From NCBI GenBank assembly GCA_900757905.1, contig CAAEPN010000152.1, positions 1 through 6,510 of the forward strand: a stretch of DNA of 6,510 nucleotides. Direction: 5' to 3'. The translations under genes and the position numbers were made by a program. This document shows, in pieces, positions 1 through 5,413 of this stretch. Below the pieces are notes generated by a model. That model saw nothing but the letters and a program-made list of their open reading frames with translations, ran no database searches and was not told the DNA's origin. Each line of letters begins with the position of its first letter. Within the stretch, counting starts at the first letter, position 1. The stretch is from Clostridia bacterium (lineage in GTDB: Bacteria; Bacillota; Clostridia; Oscillospirales; CAG-382).

Positions 1-2041
1 AGCTGCGAAGCTCCTTGCCGTTGGCATACATCTTGCCGTCCTTGGTGGTAAAGGAGACGATCGGCGTGCCGCCGGAGGTGAGTGCATAGGTAAAGCCGTC
101 CGCCATATCCGGGTAGAGCATGATAAGCTCAGTGCTGATATTGCCGCTTACCGGTTTGAAGGATTTGGACATGGAGGCTTTGCCGGTATTGCCGTTAAAG
201 ACGAATTCGCCGCCGGAAATCGCGACGGTCATGTCGCCGGTCTGCTCCACGGTCCACGAATCCGGAATCACTTTGGTGCGTGCGGAATCGTTGACAAGGT
301 AGTTGCAGTACATACGGAGCGGATACACCGAGGTATCCATGATCGCTTCATCGGTCGTGCCGGTGCGGAACACGGCAACGTCGATAGCCGCGCCCGTGGC
401 AAAGCCGAAAGTGCCGCAGTTTTTGCCGTCAAGCTCATAACGGTTGGTTCTTGCAGCAAGGTCGGTATCGATACGGATGAGGGTCGCCTTGCCGAGCGTC
501 GGTTTGACGCCGAGCGGCTTTTCTTCGCCGTTATCAAGAACGTAAAATTCGTCGTTCTTGGTAAAGAGCTTGTAGACGGACGTGCCGGACGTGCCGAGCG
601 TTTCCATATACCAGCCGTCGAAAGCCGAATTGAACGTAACGCCGAATTCGGTAGTCACAACGCCGGCATCCTGAACGGTGAGCGTGCGGGTGAGCGTTAC
701 CGGTTCGGTCGCGCTGATATCGCTGAGCGAATAGGGAGGCTCGTCCTTGGATTTGACCGAGCCGCCGCGGTTATCGTAATCCCAGCCGGACTGAAGCGTT
801 TCTTTCACGGTGTTGCGCGTCGAATAGGCGGAATCGTCGGCGAGCCAATATGCGCTTTCGGGATTGACGCGGACGGCAAGGTCCTTGTCTAAGCGGTGCG
901 CTTTATCGGCAATACGGTCGGCAATGGCGGCCACTTCGCTGCGCGTAATGTTGGAATCGGGGTTAAACGTTCCGTAAATGTCGTTGCCCATGCAGATGCC
1001 GGCATTGTAGAACATCAACACGGCCTTTGCGTATGCTGCGTCAGACGATACATCCGGAATGTGGGTGACATAATTCAGAGTTTCAAAGCACTCCTCGGGA
1101 AGAGCGGCAGCAAAGAGGGATACCATCTCATGACGCTTGATCTCGCGGTCAAAGCTGTCAAACATGCCGTCCTTCAAGAAGCCTTCTTGCTTTGCGTAGT
1201 TTACATAATTCGTATACCATGTGTCGCCGTCGGCGGTCGCAAGCGACGCGCCGTCGCCCTTGACGGTCGAATGCATACGGGAAGCAAGCGTCACGGCTTC
1301 GGCCACCGTCATGGTGCCTTCGGGATTGTAGGTGGTGGCGCTGTCGCCGTTGACAAGTGCGAATTCGTATGCGCCGGAAACGGCGTCATAGAACCAGTCT
1401 TTTACGGTAACGTCGGTAAAAGCGTCGGTATAGGTGCGGCTCTTGGAAAACTTCGACGGGATGATCGTTTTCTCGGGAGCCGGAAGGTCGGTGATCTTTT
1501 CCGCTTCGGTCAACGTGATCTTCTTGATCGGCGTTCCTTCGACAAAGCGGATGTTTTTGATCTGCGCCTTGCCGGTCAAGGCGTTGAAGGAATAGAAGAT
1601 TCCGGTAACCGTGCCAGACCAGTCGCTGTTTGTGGCCATATCAAAGGTATATTCCACAAAGCCGTCGGACTTTTCCTGAAGGTTTACAGAAACCTTTTTG
1701 CTTTCGGAAAAAGCCGTGCTTTCCGTGGTGCGGAAATAGAAACCGTGCTCCGTACCTTTGGCAAGCGGCGAAACCTCAGACTTGACCTCCATTTTTATGT
1801 AGCGGTAAACGTTTGTGTCTATCTCCACACCCGGAAAGAAAATAGCCGGTGCTTCGTTCTTTTCATTTAAGCCTTGGATATCCAAATCCAAGACGCCGTC
1901 CGCATACGTTGCCTCTATGCCGCGGAACGAGAGCTTTTCCGCAAGTCCTACGGAAATGTCGTCAGCAGCAAACGCCATGAGAGCAAATAAAGCCGTCAAG
2001 GCAAGCGCGCATGCAAGAAGCGTTAATGTTTTTTTTCTCAT
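1..2041 (-). CDS. Secreted SLH-domain surface protein with beta-sandwich modules (C-terminus beyond window edge)
   Basis: 680 codons are visible with no stop, so the gene continues past base 1. The ATG at 2041 has the ribosome site AAAAGGAGAAG ending four bases upstream. Residues 1-26 form a signal peptide (basic MRKKT, hydrophobic core, cleavage near AFA|AD). Residues about 28-180 resemble the beta-sandwich found at the front of extracellular carbohydrate-active proteins (YRYIKMEVK, GFYFRTT, YTFDM, WSGTVTGIFYSF, IKNIRFVEG). Three SLH modules follow: about 204-264 (FTDVTVKDWFYDAV), 272-316 (WYTNYVNYAKQEGFL) and 328-382 (IPDVSSDAAYAKAV, FNPDSNITRSEVAAIADRI). SLH trimers normally bind secondary cell-wall polymers, so surface attachment is likely. 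Residues 448-575 and 622-680+ look like two copies of one beta-sandwich with DGWY/DGFTY and YVLDNGEE/MYANGKEL in matching places. No catalytic domain is visible; one could lie beyond the edge. Carbohydrate binding is inferred; secretion and SLH anchoring are well supported. Confidence 0.93.
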   Translation of the reverse strand, partial: MRKKTLTLLACALALTALFALMAFAADDISVGLAEKLSFRGIEATYADGVLDLDIQGLNEKNEAPAIFFPGVEIDTNVYRYIKMEVKSEVSPLAKGTEHGFYFRTTESTAFSESKKVSVNLQEKSDGFVEYTFDMATNSDWSGTVTGIFYSFNALTGKAQIKNIRFVEGTPIKKITLTEAEKITDLPAPEKTIIPSKFSKSRTYTDAFTDVTVKDWFYDAVSGAYEFALVNGDSATTYNPEGTMTVAEAVTLASRMHSTVKGDGASLATADGDTWYTNYVNYAKQEGFLKDGMFDSFDREIKRHEMVSLFAAALPEECFETLNYVTHIPDVSSDAAYAKAVLMFYNAGICMGNDIYGTFNPDSNITRSEVAAIADRIADKAHRLDKDLAVRVNPESAYWLADDSAYSTRNTVKETLQSGWDYDNRGGSVKSKDEPPYSLSDISATEPVTLTRTLTVQDAGVVTTEFGVTFNSAFDGWYMETLGTSGTSVYKLFTKNDEFYVLDNGEEKPLGVKPTLGKATLIRIDTDLAARTNRYELDGKNCGTFGFATGAAIDVAVFRTGTTDEAIMDTSVYPLRMYCNYLVNDSARTKVIPDSWTVEQTGDMTVAISGGEFVFNGNTGKASMSKSFKPVSGNISTELIMLYPDMADGFTYALTSGGTPIVSFTTKDGKMYANGKELRS

Positions 2042-2100
2042 AAACTTCTCCTTTTCGAAAATATCGATTGTTTCCTATAGCGTATTTTTGCAGAAACAAA

Positions 2101-2123
2101 CGCCGTTTTCCCGTAAAACAGCG
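2101..2123 (-). promoter_or_regulatory. Stem-loop in the leader of the SLH-protein gene
   Basis: On the minus strand CGCTGTTTT pairs with AAAACGGCG across a five-base ACGGG loop: nine pairs including one G-U. It lies in the roughly 105-nt leader between the predicted start of transcription near 2146 and the ATG at 2041. It is followed by a T-rich but interrupted stretch (TTTGTTT), so it could be a weak attenuator, an mRNA-stabilising hairpin, or nothing. It does not match a riboswitch that I can recognise. Confidence 0.35.
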
Positions 2124-2152
2124 CCTTTCGTGCCCATATACACTATGTGTCT

Positions 2153-2181
2153 ATTATAGCAAAAAATCGTGCAAATGTAAA
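2153..2181 (-). promoter_or_regulatory. Sigma-A type promoter of the SLH-protein gene
   Basis: Read on the minus strand: -35 TTTACA (2176-2181, five of six consensus bases), a 17-nt spacer, and a perfect -10 TATAAT (2153-2158). Transcription should begin near 2146. The -35 box and most of the spacer lie within one arm of the 19-bp inverted repeat at 2162-2208, so promoter and upstream terminator share DNA. Confidence 0.75.
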
Positions 2182-2208
2182 TACGAAACTTACATTTGCA
2201 CGATTTTT
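2161..2208 (-). terminator. Intrinsic terminator after the four-cysteine gene; perfect 19-bp inverted repeat
   Basis: Arms at 2162-2180 and 2190-2208 are perfect 19-base reverse complements around a nine-base loop. On the minus strand the stem core ends CACGA and runs into six T (2166-2161), the classic form of a Rho-independent terminator, 58 nt after the stop codon at 2267. Because the other end of the stem is also A/T-tailed, it would work as a symmetrical structure on the plus strand as well, but no plus-strand gene needs it. The arm overlaps the next gene's -35 box, so an additional operator role is possible. Confidence 0.8.
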
Positions 2209-2266
2209 GTGCATGTTGCTTTGTTTGGGCAAACCGTTTTAGCTATTTTCCACAAAAGCGGCTTTT

Positions 2267-2452
2267 TCACGAGTAACGCTTATTCTGACAGCCGCCGTTT
2301 TTCTCGCAAAACTCCCATTTTGAGCATTCATAGACCGTTTTTCCGTCCTCAGTGTAACGGCTGACCGGAACGTTGGAATCCAAAACATGGCAGTAACGCT
2401 CCAACGTTTCCCGATAACCGGTGTTCATCGGTTTGTTTTTTTCGCTTTTCAC
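2267..2452 (-). CDS. Small four-cysteine protein of unknown function (61 aa)
   Basis: I do not recognise a named family. The protein is hydrophilic, with no signal peptide or membrane segment, and carries C21, C43, C49 and C55. The tail holds the last three in a C-x5-C-x5-C pattern (YECSKWEFCEKNGGCQ), with C21 (RYCHVLD) on the other side of a short predicted beta stretch (SRYTEDGKTVYE). This suggests metal binding, probably zinc, or disulfides, but neither is shown. The GTG start at 2452 is chosen because AAGGGGA sits five bases upstream; the internal ATG at codon 9 has no ribosome site. The gene lies 75 nt after the EEP hydrolase on the same strand and ends just before a strong terminator, so it is likely the last gene of that unit. 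The good ribosome site, the terminator and the clean cysteine pattern make it more than a chance frame. Confidence 0.72.
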   Translation of the reverse strand: MKSEKNKPMNTGYRETLERYCHVLDSNVPVSRYTEDGKTVYECSKWEFCEKNGGCQNKRYS

Positions 2453-2457
2453 AAAAA

Positions 2458-2464
2458 TCCCCTT
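2458..2464 (-). promoter_or_regulatory. Ribosome binding site that fixes the GTG start of the four-cysteine gene
   Basis: The minus strand reads AAGGGGA, then five T, then GTG at 2452. The spacing is good, whereas the alternative ATG at codon 9 has only an A-rich stretch upstream. This decides the start. Confidence 0.7.
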
Positions 2465-2466
2465 TT

Positions 2467-2503
2467 CTTTTTTCGGTGTATAGACAGTATACGCCGAAAA
2501 AAG
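2467..2503. repeat. Imperfect 16-bp inverted repeat between the EEP and four-cysteine genes
   Basis: CTTTTTTCGGTGTATA (2467-2482) and TATACGCCGAAAAAAG (2488-2503) are reverse complements at 15 of 16 positions, separated by GACAG. As an RNA from the minus strand it forms a stem with one C-A mismatch, but it is not followed by a T run: the 3' side is GAAAAAAGAAAAGGGG. It is therefore a poor intrinsic terminator. It could be an operator, a transcript-processing or stabilising stem, or a weak attenuator ahead of the four-cysteine gene. Confidence 0.6.
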
Positions 2504-2527
2504 CGGAATTATGTGCCAAAAAACGTT

Positions 2528-3286
2528 TTAGTGAATATCAACCGTCACCGAGATCGGATAGTGGTCGGACAGCCAAATCTCACCCTTTTTATCCTTGTGA
2601 ACGGTAAGCGTGCCTTTGACGGCGGTTTTATTTGAAAAGATGTAATCGATCTTGCAGTTATTCTCTTTGCCGTAGCCGTGATAGGTGGTTTCCTTGACAG
2701 AGGCCGTTAGATCGTGAACGCCTTTGATGTTTTTTATCTCTTTGATCGATGCTTCATCGGGTCTTGCGTTGAAATCGCCGGTTAAGATGAACGGATATTT
2801 GCTTTCGGAAAGCAGTTTGGTCATGAGTAACGACGCGCCGCAAAGACGGGCATACACGCCGACATGGTCGAGGTGAGTATTGGCGAACGTGAAGAGCTTG
2901 CCTTCCTTACGGGAAACAAGCGTGGCCTGCACGGAAATGCGCGGACATGGGCTTTGATCGAGCATATAGCGCGAACCCGGCACATCCGGCGTATCGGACA
3001 GCCAGAACTGGTCGAATTTGACAAGGTCGAACTTATCCTTGCGGTAAGCGATCGATACGCTTTCGCCGGAATAGTCGGGGTTCCGTCCCATGCCGAGAAC
3101 CGTGTAGTCCGGCAGGTTGTCACACAGCCATTCGCGCACATGCGGCAAGACCTCTTGGAAGCCGATCACATCCGGCTTTTCGCGGTCGATGAATTCTTTG
3201 ACGAACGCCTTTCTGCCCTCAAAGCAGTTTGCTCCGTCGTCAAGCGTATCAAAACGGATGTTGAAAGTCATTGCGTTTACAAGCAT
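2528..3286 (-). CDS. Endonuclease/exonuclease/phosphatase (EEP) family hydrolase
   Basis: A 252-residue protein that is essentially one complete EEP domain, the Mg2+-dependent phosphodiesterase fold of DNase I, exonuclease III and inositol-phosphate phosphatases. The family's motifs appear in order: MTFNIR (N9), GFQEV (E45, metal ligand), NTHLDH (H138), GDFNARP (D171, N173), KIDYIF (D214) and SDHYPI (D241, H242). The whole catalytic set is therefore present. There is no signal peptide or membrane segment, so the enzyme should be cytosolic. Whether it cuts nucleic acid or another phosphodiester or phosphomonoester cannot be read from sequence; it lacks DNA-repair extensions and has the FWLSDTPDVPGS stretch (residues 94-105) common in uncharacterised bacterial EEP proteins. 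The ATG at 3286 has AAAGGAG seven bases upstream. It lies 45 nt after the TtcA-like gene, with no evident promoter between, so the two are probably co-transcribed. Confidence 0.93.
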   Translation of the reverse strand: MLVNAMTFNIRFDTLDDGANCFEGRKAFVKEFIDREKPDVIGFQEVLPHVREWLCDNLPDYTVLGMGRNPDYSGESVSIAYRKDKFDLVKFDQFWLSDTPDVPGSRYMLDQSPCPRISVQATLVSRKEGKLFTFANTHLDHVGVYARLCGASLLMTKLLSESKYPFILTGDFNARPDEASIKEIKNIKGVHDLTASVKETTYHGYGKENNCKIDYIFSNKTAVKGTLTVHKDKKGEIWLSDHYPISVTVDIH

Positions 3287-3331
3287 GTTTTTTCTCCTTT
3301 ATTTTTCGGCGTCCGGAATCGGATGTCGGTT

Positions 3332-4099
3332 TTATTTTTCTTTCGGCTGCCAGCCGTCGATGTCTGCTTTCTGCATCGCGCCCAAAATGCGGTGCTTTAA
3401 GCCTTTGTTCTCGCGGTCCATGGCGGCAAGCATCTTTTTGTAGCGTTCGCGGTCGCTGGTCTTATCCATGGGACAGGGGCTGCCAAGCACCGGCAGATCG
3501 GAATGATTGATAAAGTAGCGGATATCCTTTTCCGGCGCATACACAAGAGGCCGGATCATGGTGATCTTTTTGCGGTCGAGATAGGTCACCGGCGAAAAGC
3601 AGGCGATGCGCCCCTCGTTGAACAGATTCATCATGAACGTTTCAACGGCGTCGTCAAAATGGTGTCCGAGCGCGATTTTGTTGCAGCCTAACTCCTTGGC
3701 GCGGTCGTGAAGCATTCCGCGGCGCATACGCGCGCATAACGAGCAGGGATTGGATTCCTTGCGCTCGTCAAAGATCAGCTTTGCAAGCTCGGTCTCGAAA
3801 AGCGTAAACCGCACGTCAAGCTGTTCGCAAAGCGCGGCAAGACGCTTAAAGCCTTCGCGCGTTTCGGCTTCATTTCCCATGCCGGCCTTATAAAAACCGG
3901 GATCCATGGTCACGGCTTCCAACTCAAAATGTTTGGGATAAAAGCCGCGAAGCGACGCGAGCGAGCACAAAAGCGCAAGCGAATCCTTGCCTCCGGATAA
4001 GCCGACGGCAATCCGGTCGCCCTCTTCGATCATGTGAAAATCATCCACTGCCCGGCGCGTATAGCTGAGTATTCTTCGTATCTGATAGGTATATGCCAT
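3332..4099 (-). CDS. TtcA-like PP-loop ATPase (putative tRNA 2-thiolation family protein)
   Basis: The 255-residue protein has the N-type ATP pyrophosphatase signature SGGKDS at residues 35-40, which in this family adenylates a nucleobase. It also has the TtcA-subfamily features: NPCSLCARMRRG with C119 and C122, LGHHFDD at 144-150, and a third cysteine, C209, in GSPCPMDKTSDRER. In Escherichia coli TtcA three equivalent cysteines hold the [4Fe-4S] cluster used to thiolate cytidine 32 of tRNA. This protein is about 55 residues shorter than the E. coli enzyme, mainly through shorter ends. Gram-positive relatives of this kind are often uncharacterised, so the tRNA and position it modifies are uncertain; TilS (tRNA-Ile lysidine synthetase) is less likely because of the cysteines. 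The ATG at 4099 has GCGGAG eight bases upstream. It is the first gene after the consensus promoter at 4132-4160. Confidence 0.9.
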   Translation of the reverse strand: MAYTYQIRRILSYTRRAVDDFHMIEEGDRIAVGLSGGKDSLALLCSLASLRGFYPKHFELEAVTMDPGFYKAGMGNEAETREGFKRLAALCEQLDVRFTLFETELAKLIFDERKESNPCSLCARMRRGMLHDRAKELGCNKIALGHHFDDAVETFMMNLFNEGRIACFSPVTYLDRKKITMIRPLVYAPEKDIRYFINHSDLPVLGSPCPMDKTSDRERYKKMLAAMDRENKGLKHRILGAMQKADIDGWQPKEK

Positions 4100-4131
4100 G
4101 TTTTTTGCTCCGCTTCTTATTTCACCGCTAT

Positions 4132-4160
4132 ATTATAGTCGTTTGTCCGGTCGTTGTCAA
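4132..4160 (-). promoter_or_regulatory. Perfect consensus sigma-A promoter of the TtcA-like gene unit
   Basis: On the minus strand TTGACA (4155-4160), exactly 17 nt, then TATAAT (4132-4137). Both boxes match consensus at all six positions with optimal spacing. Transcription should start near 4125, giving a leader of about 26 nt before the ATG at 4099. Such a promoter suggests strong, largely constitutive expression unless a repressor acts on it. Confidence 0.85.
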
Positions 4161-4193
4161 TCATATTTTTAAAAAAACTTCCATATAAATACA

Positions 4194-4214
4194 ATATCGC
4201 CGATATGCATATCG
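4194..4214. repeat. Three alternating ATATCG/CGATAT half-sites upstream of the carboxypeptidase gene
   Basis: ATATCG (4194-4199), CGATAT (4201-4206) and ATATCG (4209-4214) follow each other with one- and two-base gaps. The last two make the perfect 14-bp palindrome CGATATGCATATCG (4201-4214). The cluster sits 27 nt before the ATG at 4242, just after the only candidate -10 box on this strand (TACAAT, 4190-4195, with a poor -35). It could be an operator or a leader hairpin; chance is possible in an AT-rich spacer. Confidence 0.4.
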
Positions 4215-4241
4215 TTTTGAAAAAGCCGAAAGGAATCTGCC

Positions 4242-5378
4242 ATGACAAGAGTACGACTTCCGCAAAAACACTCACACCGTGCGCCGAGAATGACCTCCGG
4301 GCGCTTTCTCTGCTTTGCCGCCTGTGTCGCGCTGTTTTGCAGCGTAGCCATTCTCGGACTTTCGGCGAGAAACGCACGTAAAAACGTTTCGGAGCTTCCG
4401 GTTTCGGTGACCGTTCCGCTCTTTGGCGAAAGCGCCGGCTCACCGCCGCAGACCTACGCGAAAGCCGCCTGCCTTATCGACGGCAAAAGCGGCGCGGTCT
4501 TATACGAAAAAAACAGCTCTGCCGCGCTTCCCATGGCAAGCACCACCAAAATCATGACCGCACTTGTCGTTCTCGAACATTTGCCGCTCGATACGGTCGT
4601 TACCGTTCCCAAGGAGGCGACGCTCGTCGAAGGCTCGTCTATTTACCTGCGTGAAAACGAAAAGATCACGGTAGAGGAGCTGCTGTACGGACTGCTTCTC
4701 GAATCGGGCAATGACGCGGCGCACACGTTAGCCGTCGCCGTATCCGGCGATATTCCGTCCTTCGCCGCGCTCATGAACGAGAAAGGTGCTGCGTTAGGCC
4801 TTGTCGGCACACACTTTGAAAATCCGCACGGACTTTCCGCCGACGGACATTATACCACTGCCTATGAGCTTGCGCGCATTACGGCGCAAGCCATGAAAAA
4901 CGAATTTTTCCGAACAGCCGTCGCAGCCAAAAAACACATTGCGCCCTCCTTAGACGGCGAGCTGACGCGGTATTTTTTCAATCACAACAAGCTGCTTCGG
5001 CTGTATGAGGGCGCGGTCGGCGTAAAGACCGGTTTTACCAAGGCGGCAGGGCGCTGCCTTGTGAGCGCCGCCGAGAAAGACGGTTCGCTGTTTATCGCCG
5101 TCACGCTCGACGACGGCAACGACTGGAACGACCATATGGCCATGTTAAGCTACGCCGGCGAGAGCTTCGACACTGTCGAAATCGCCGCAAACGGCGCTTT
5201 CGGCGTCTATGCCGGCGGCATGCGCTTTTCCAATCCGGACGACGTTTATCTGACTGTCCCAAAAGGAAATAAACCGGTCTTTCGCTATGAAGTGACGCTT
5301 TCAAACGGGATCGGCACGGTCGAATATTTCGATTCGGACGGTACGCCGCTCGGGAAGTTTTCGCTGCAAAAGACATAA
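4242..5378 (+). CDS. D-alanyl-D-alanine carboxypeptidase, peptidase family S11 (DacB/DacF/PBP5-like)
   Basis: A serine DD-carboxypeptidase that removes the terminal D-Ala of peptidoglycan stem peptides, limiting cross-linking, on the outer face of the membrane. All three penicillin-binding motifs are present: S100-TTK103 (SxxK, with the nucleophile S100), S155-G-N157, and K262-T-G264. The family stretch NPHGLSADGHYTTAYELA (residues 194-211) lies between the last two. A basic 21-residue lead is followed by a hydrophobic helix (about 22-42), a signal peptide or uncleaved anchor. Residues about 300-378 form a beta-rich tail like the PBP5 C-terminal domain, but no amphipathic or hydrophobic C-terminal anchor follows, so any membrane attachment would be N-terminal. 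The ATG at 4242 has AAAGGA seven bases upstream; M17 is a possible later start without such a site. It is divergent from the TtcA-like gene and is a single-gene unit. The sequence does not settle the choice between DacF and DacB. Confidence 0.95.
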   Translation: MTRVRLPQKHSHRAPRMTSGRFLCFAACVALFCSVAILGLSARNARKNVSELPVSVTVPLFGESAGSPPQTYAKAACLIDGKSGAVLYEKNSSAALPMASTTKIMTALVVLEHLPLDTVVTVPKEATLVEGSSIYLRENEKITVEELLYGLLLESGNDAAHTLAVAVSGDIPSFAALMNEKGAALGLVGTHFENPHGLSADGHYTTAYELARITAQAMKNEFFRTAVAAKKHIAPSLDGELTRYFFNHNKLLRLYEGAVGVKTGFTKAAGRCLVSAAEKDGSLFIAVTLDDGNDWNDHMAMLSYAGESFDTVEIAANGAFGVYAGGMRFSNPDDVYLTVPKGNKPVFRYEVTLSNGIGTVEYFDSDGTPLGKFSLQKT

Positions 5379-5411
5379 AAGCGGCATGCGCTTTCGTTTG
5401 CGGCACGCTTT
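5378..5411. terminator. Possible weak bidirectional terminator between convergent genes
   Basis: The short gap between the convergent carboxypeptidase and MBL genes holds AAAGCG (5378-5383), CGCTTT (5389-5394) and again CGCTTT (5406-5411). AAAGCG can pair with either copy, giving a six-pair stem with a 5-nt or 22-nt loop. Neither is followed by a long T run, so termination would be weak. Its position between two 3' ends is the main support. Confidence 0.35.
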
Positions 5412-5413
5412 CT

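Noticed and set aside
896..1870. 324-codon plus-strand open frame
   Set aside because: It runs antisense to the SLH protein, has no ribosome site at its start, and its translation shows no domain; the minus strand encodes clear SLH motifs over the same bases.
2060..2146. Riboswitch, for example a cyclic-di-GMP-I aptamer, in the SLH leader
   Set aside because: A GAAAGG stretch is present, but the other conserved aptamer segments and pairing are missing.
2068..2364. 98-codon plus-strand open frame in the region between the SLH and four-cysteine genes
   Set aside because: It runs through the terminator hairpin and promoter, lacks a ribosome site, and overlaps the better supported four-cysteine gene.
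2467..2503. Inverted repeat as intrinsic terminator for the EEP gene
   Set aside because: No T run follows the stem on the minus strand, and no plus-strand transcript is expected here; it is kept only as an unexplained inverted repeat.
2864..3400. 178-codon plus-strand open frame
   Set aside because: It lies antisense across the EEP gene and the end of the TtcA-like gene, with no ribosome site or domain.
4154..4189. Plus-strand promoter TTGTCA (4154) with TATAAA (4184)
   Set aside because: The gap between the boxes is 24 nt, too long for a sigma-A promoter; TTGTCA is only the edge of the opposite strand's -35 box.
4117..4443. 108-codon minus-strand open frame across the divergent promoter region
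   Set aside because: It would cover both the consensus promoter and the start of the carboxypeptidase gene; its composition is arginine-rich, as expected of an antisense shadow.
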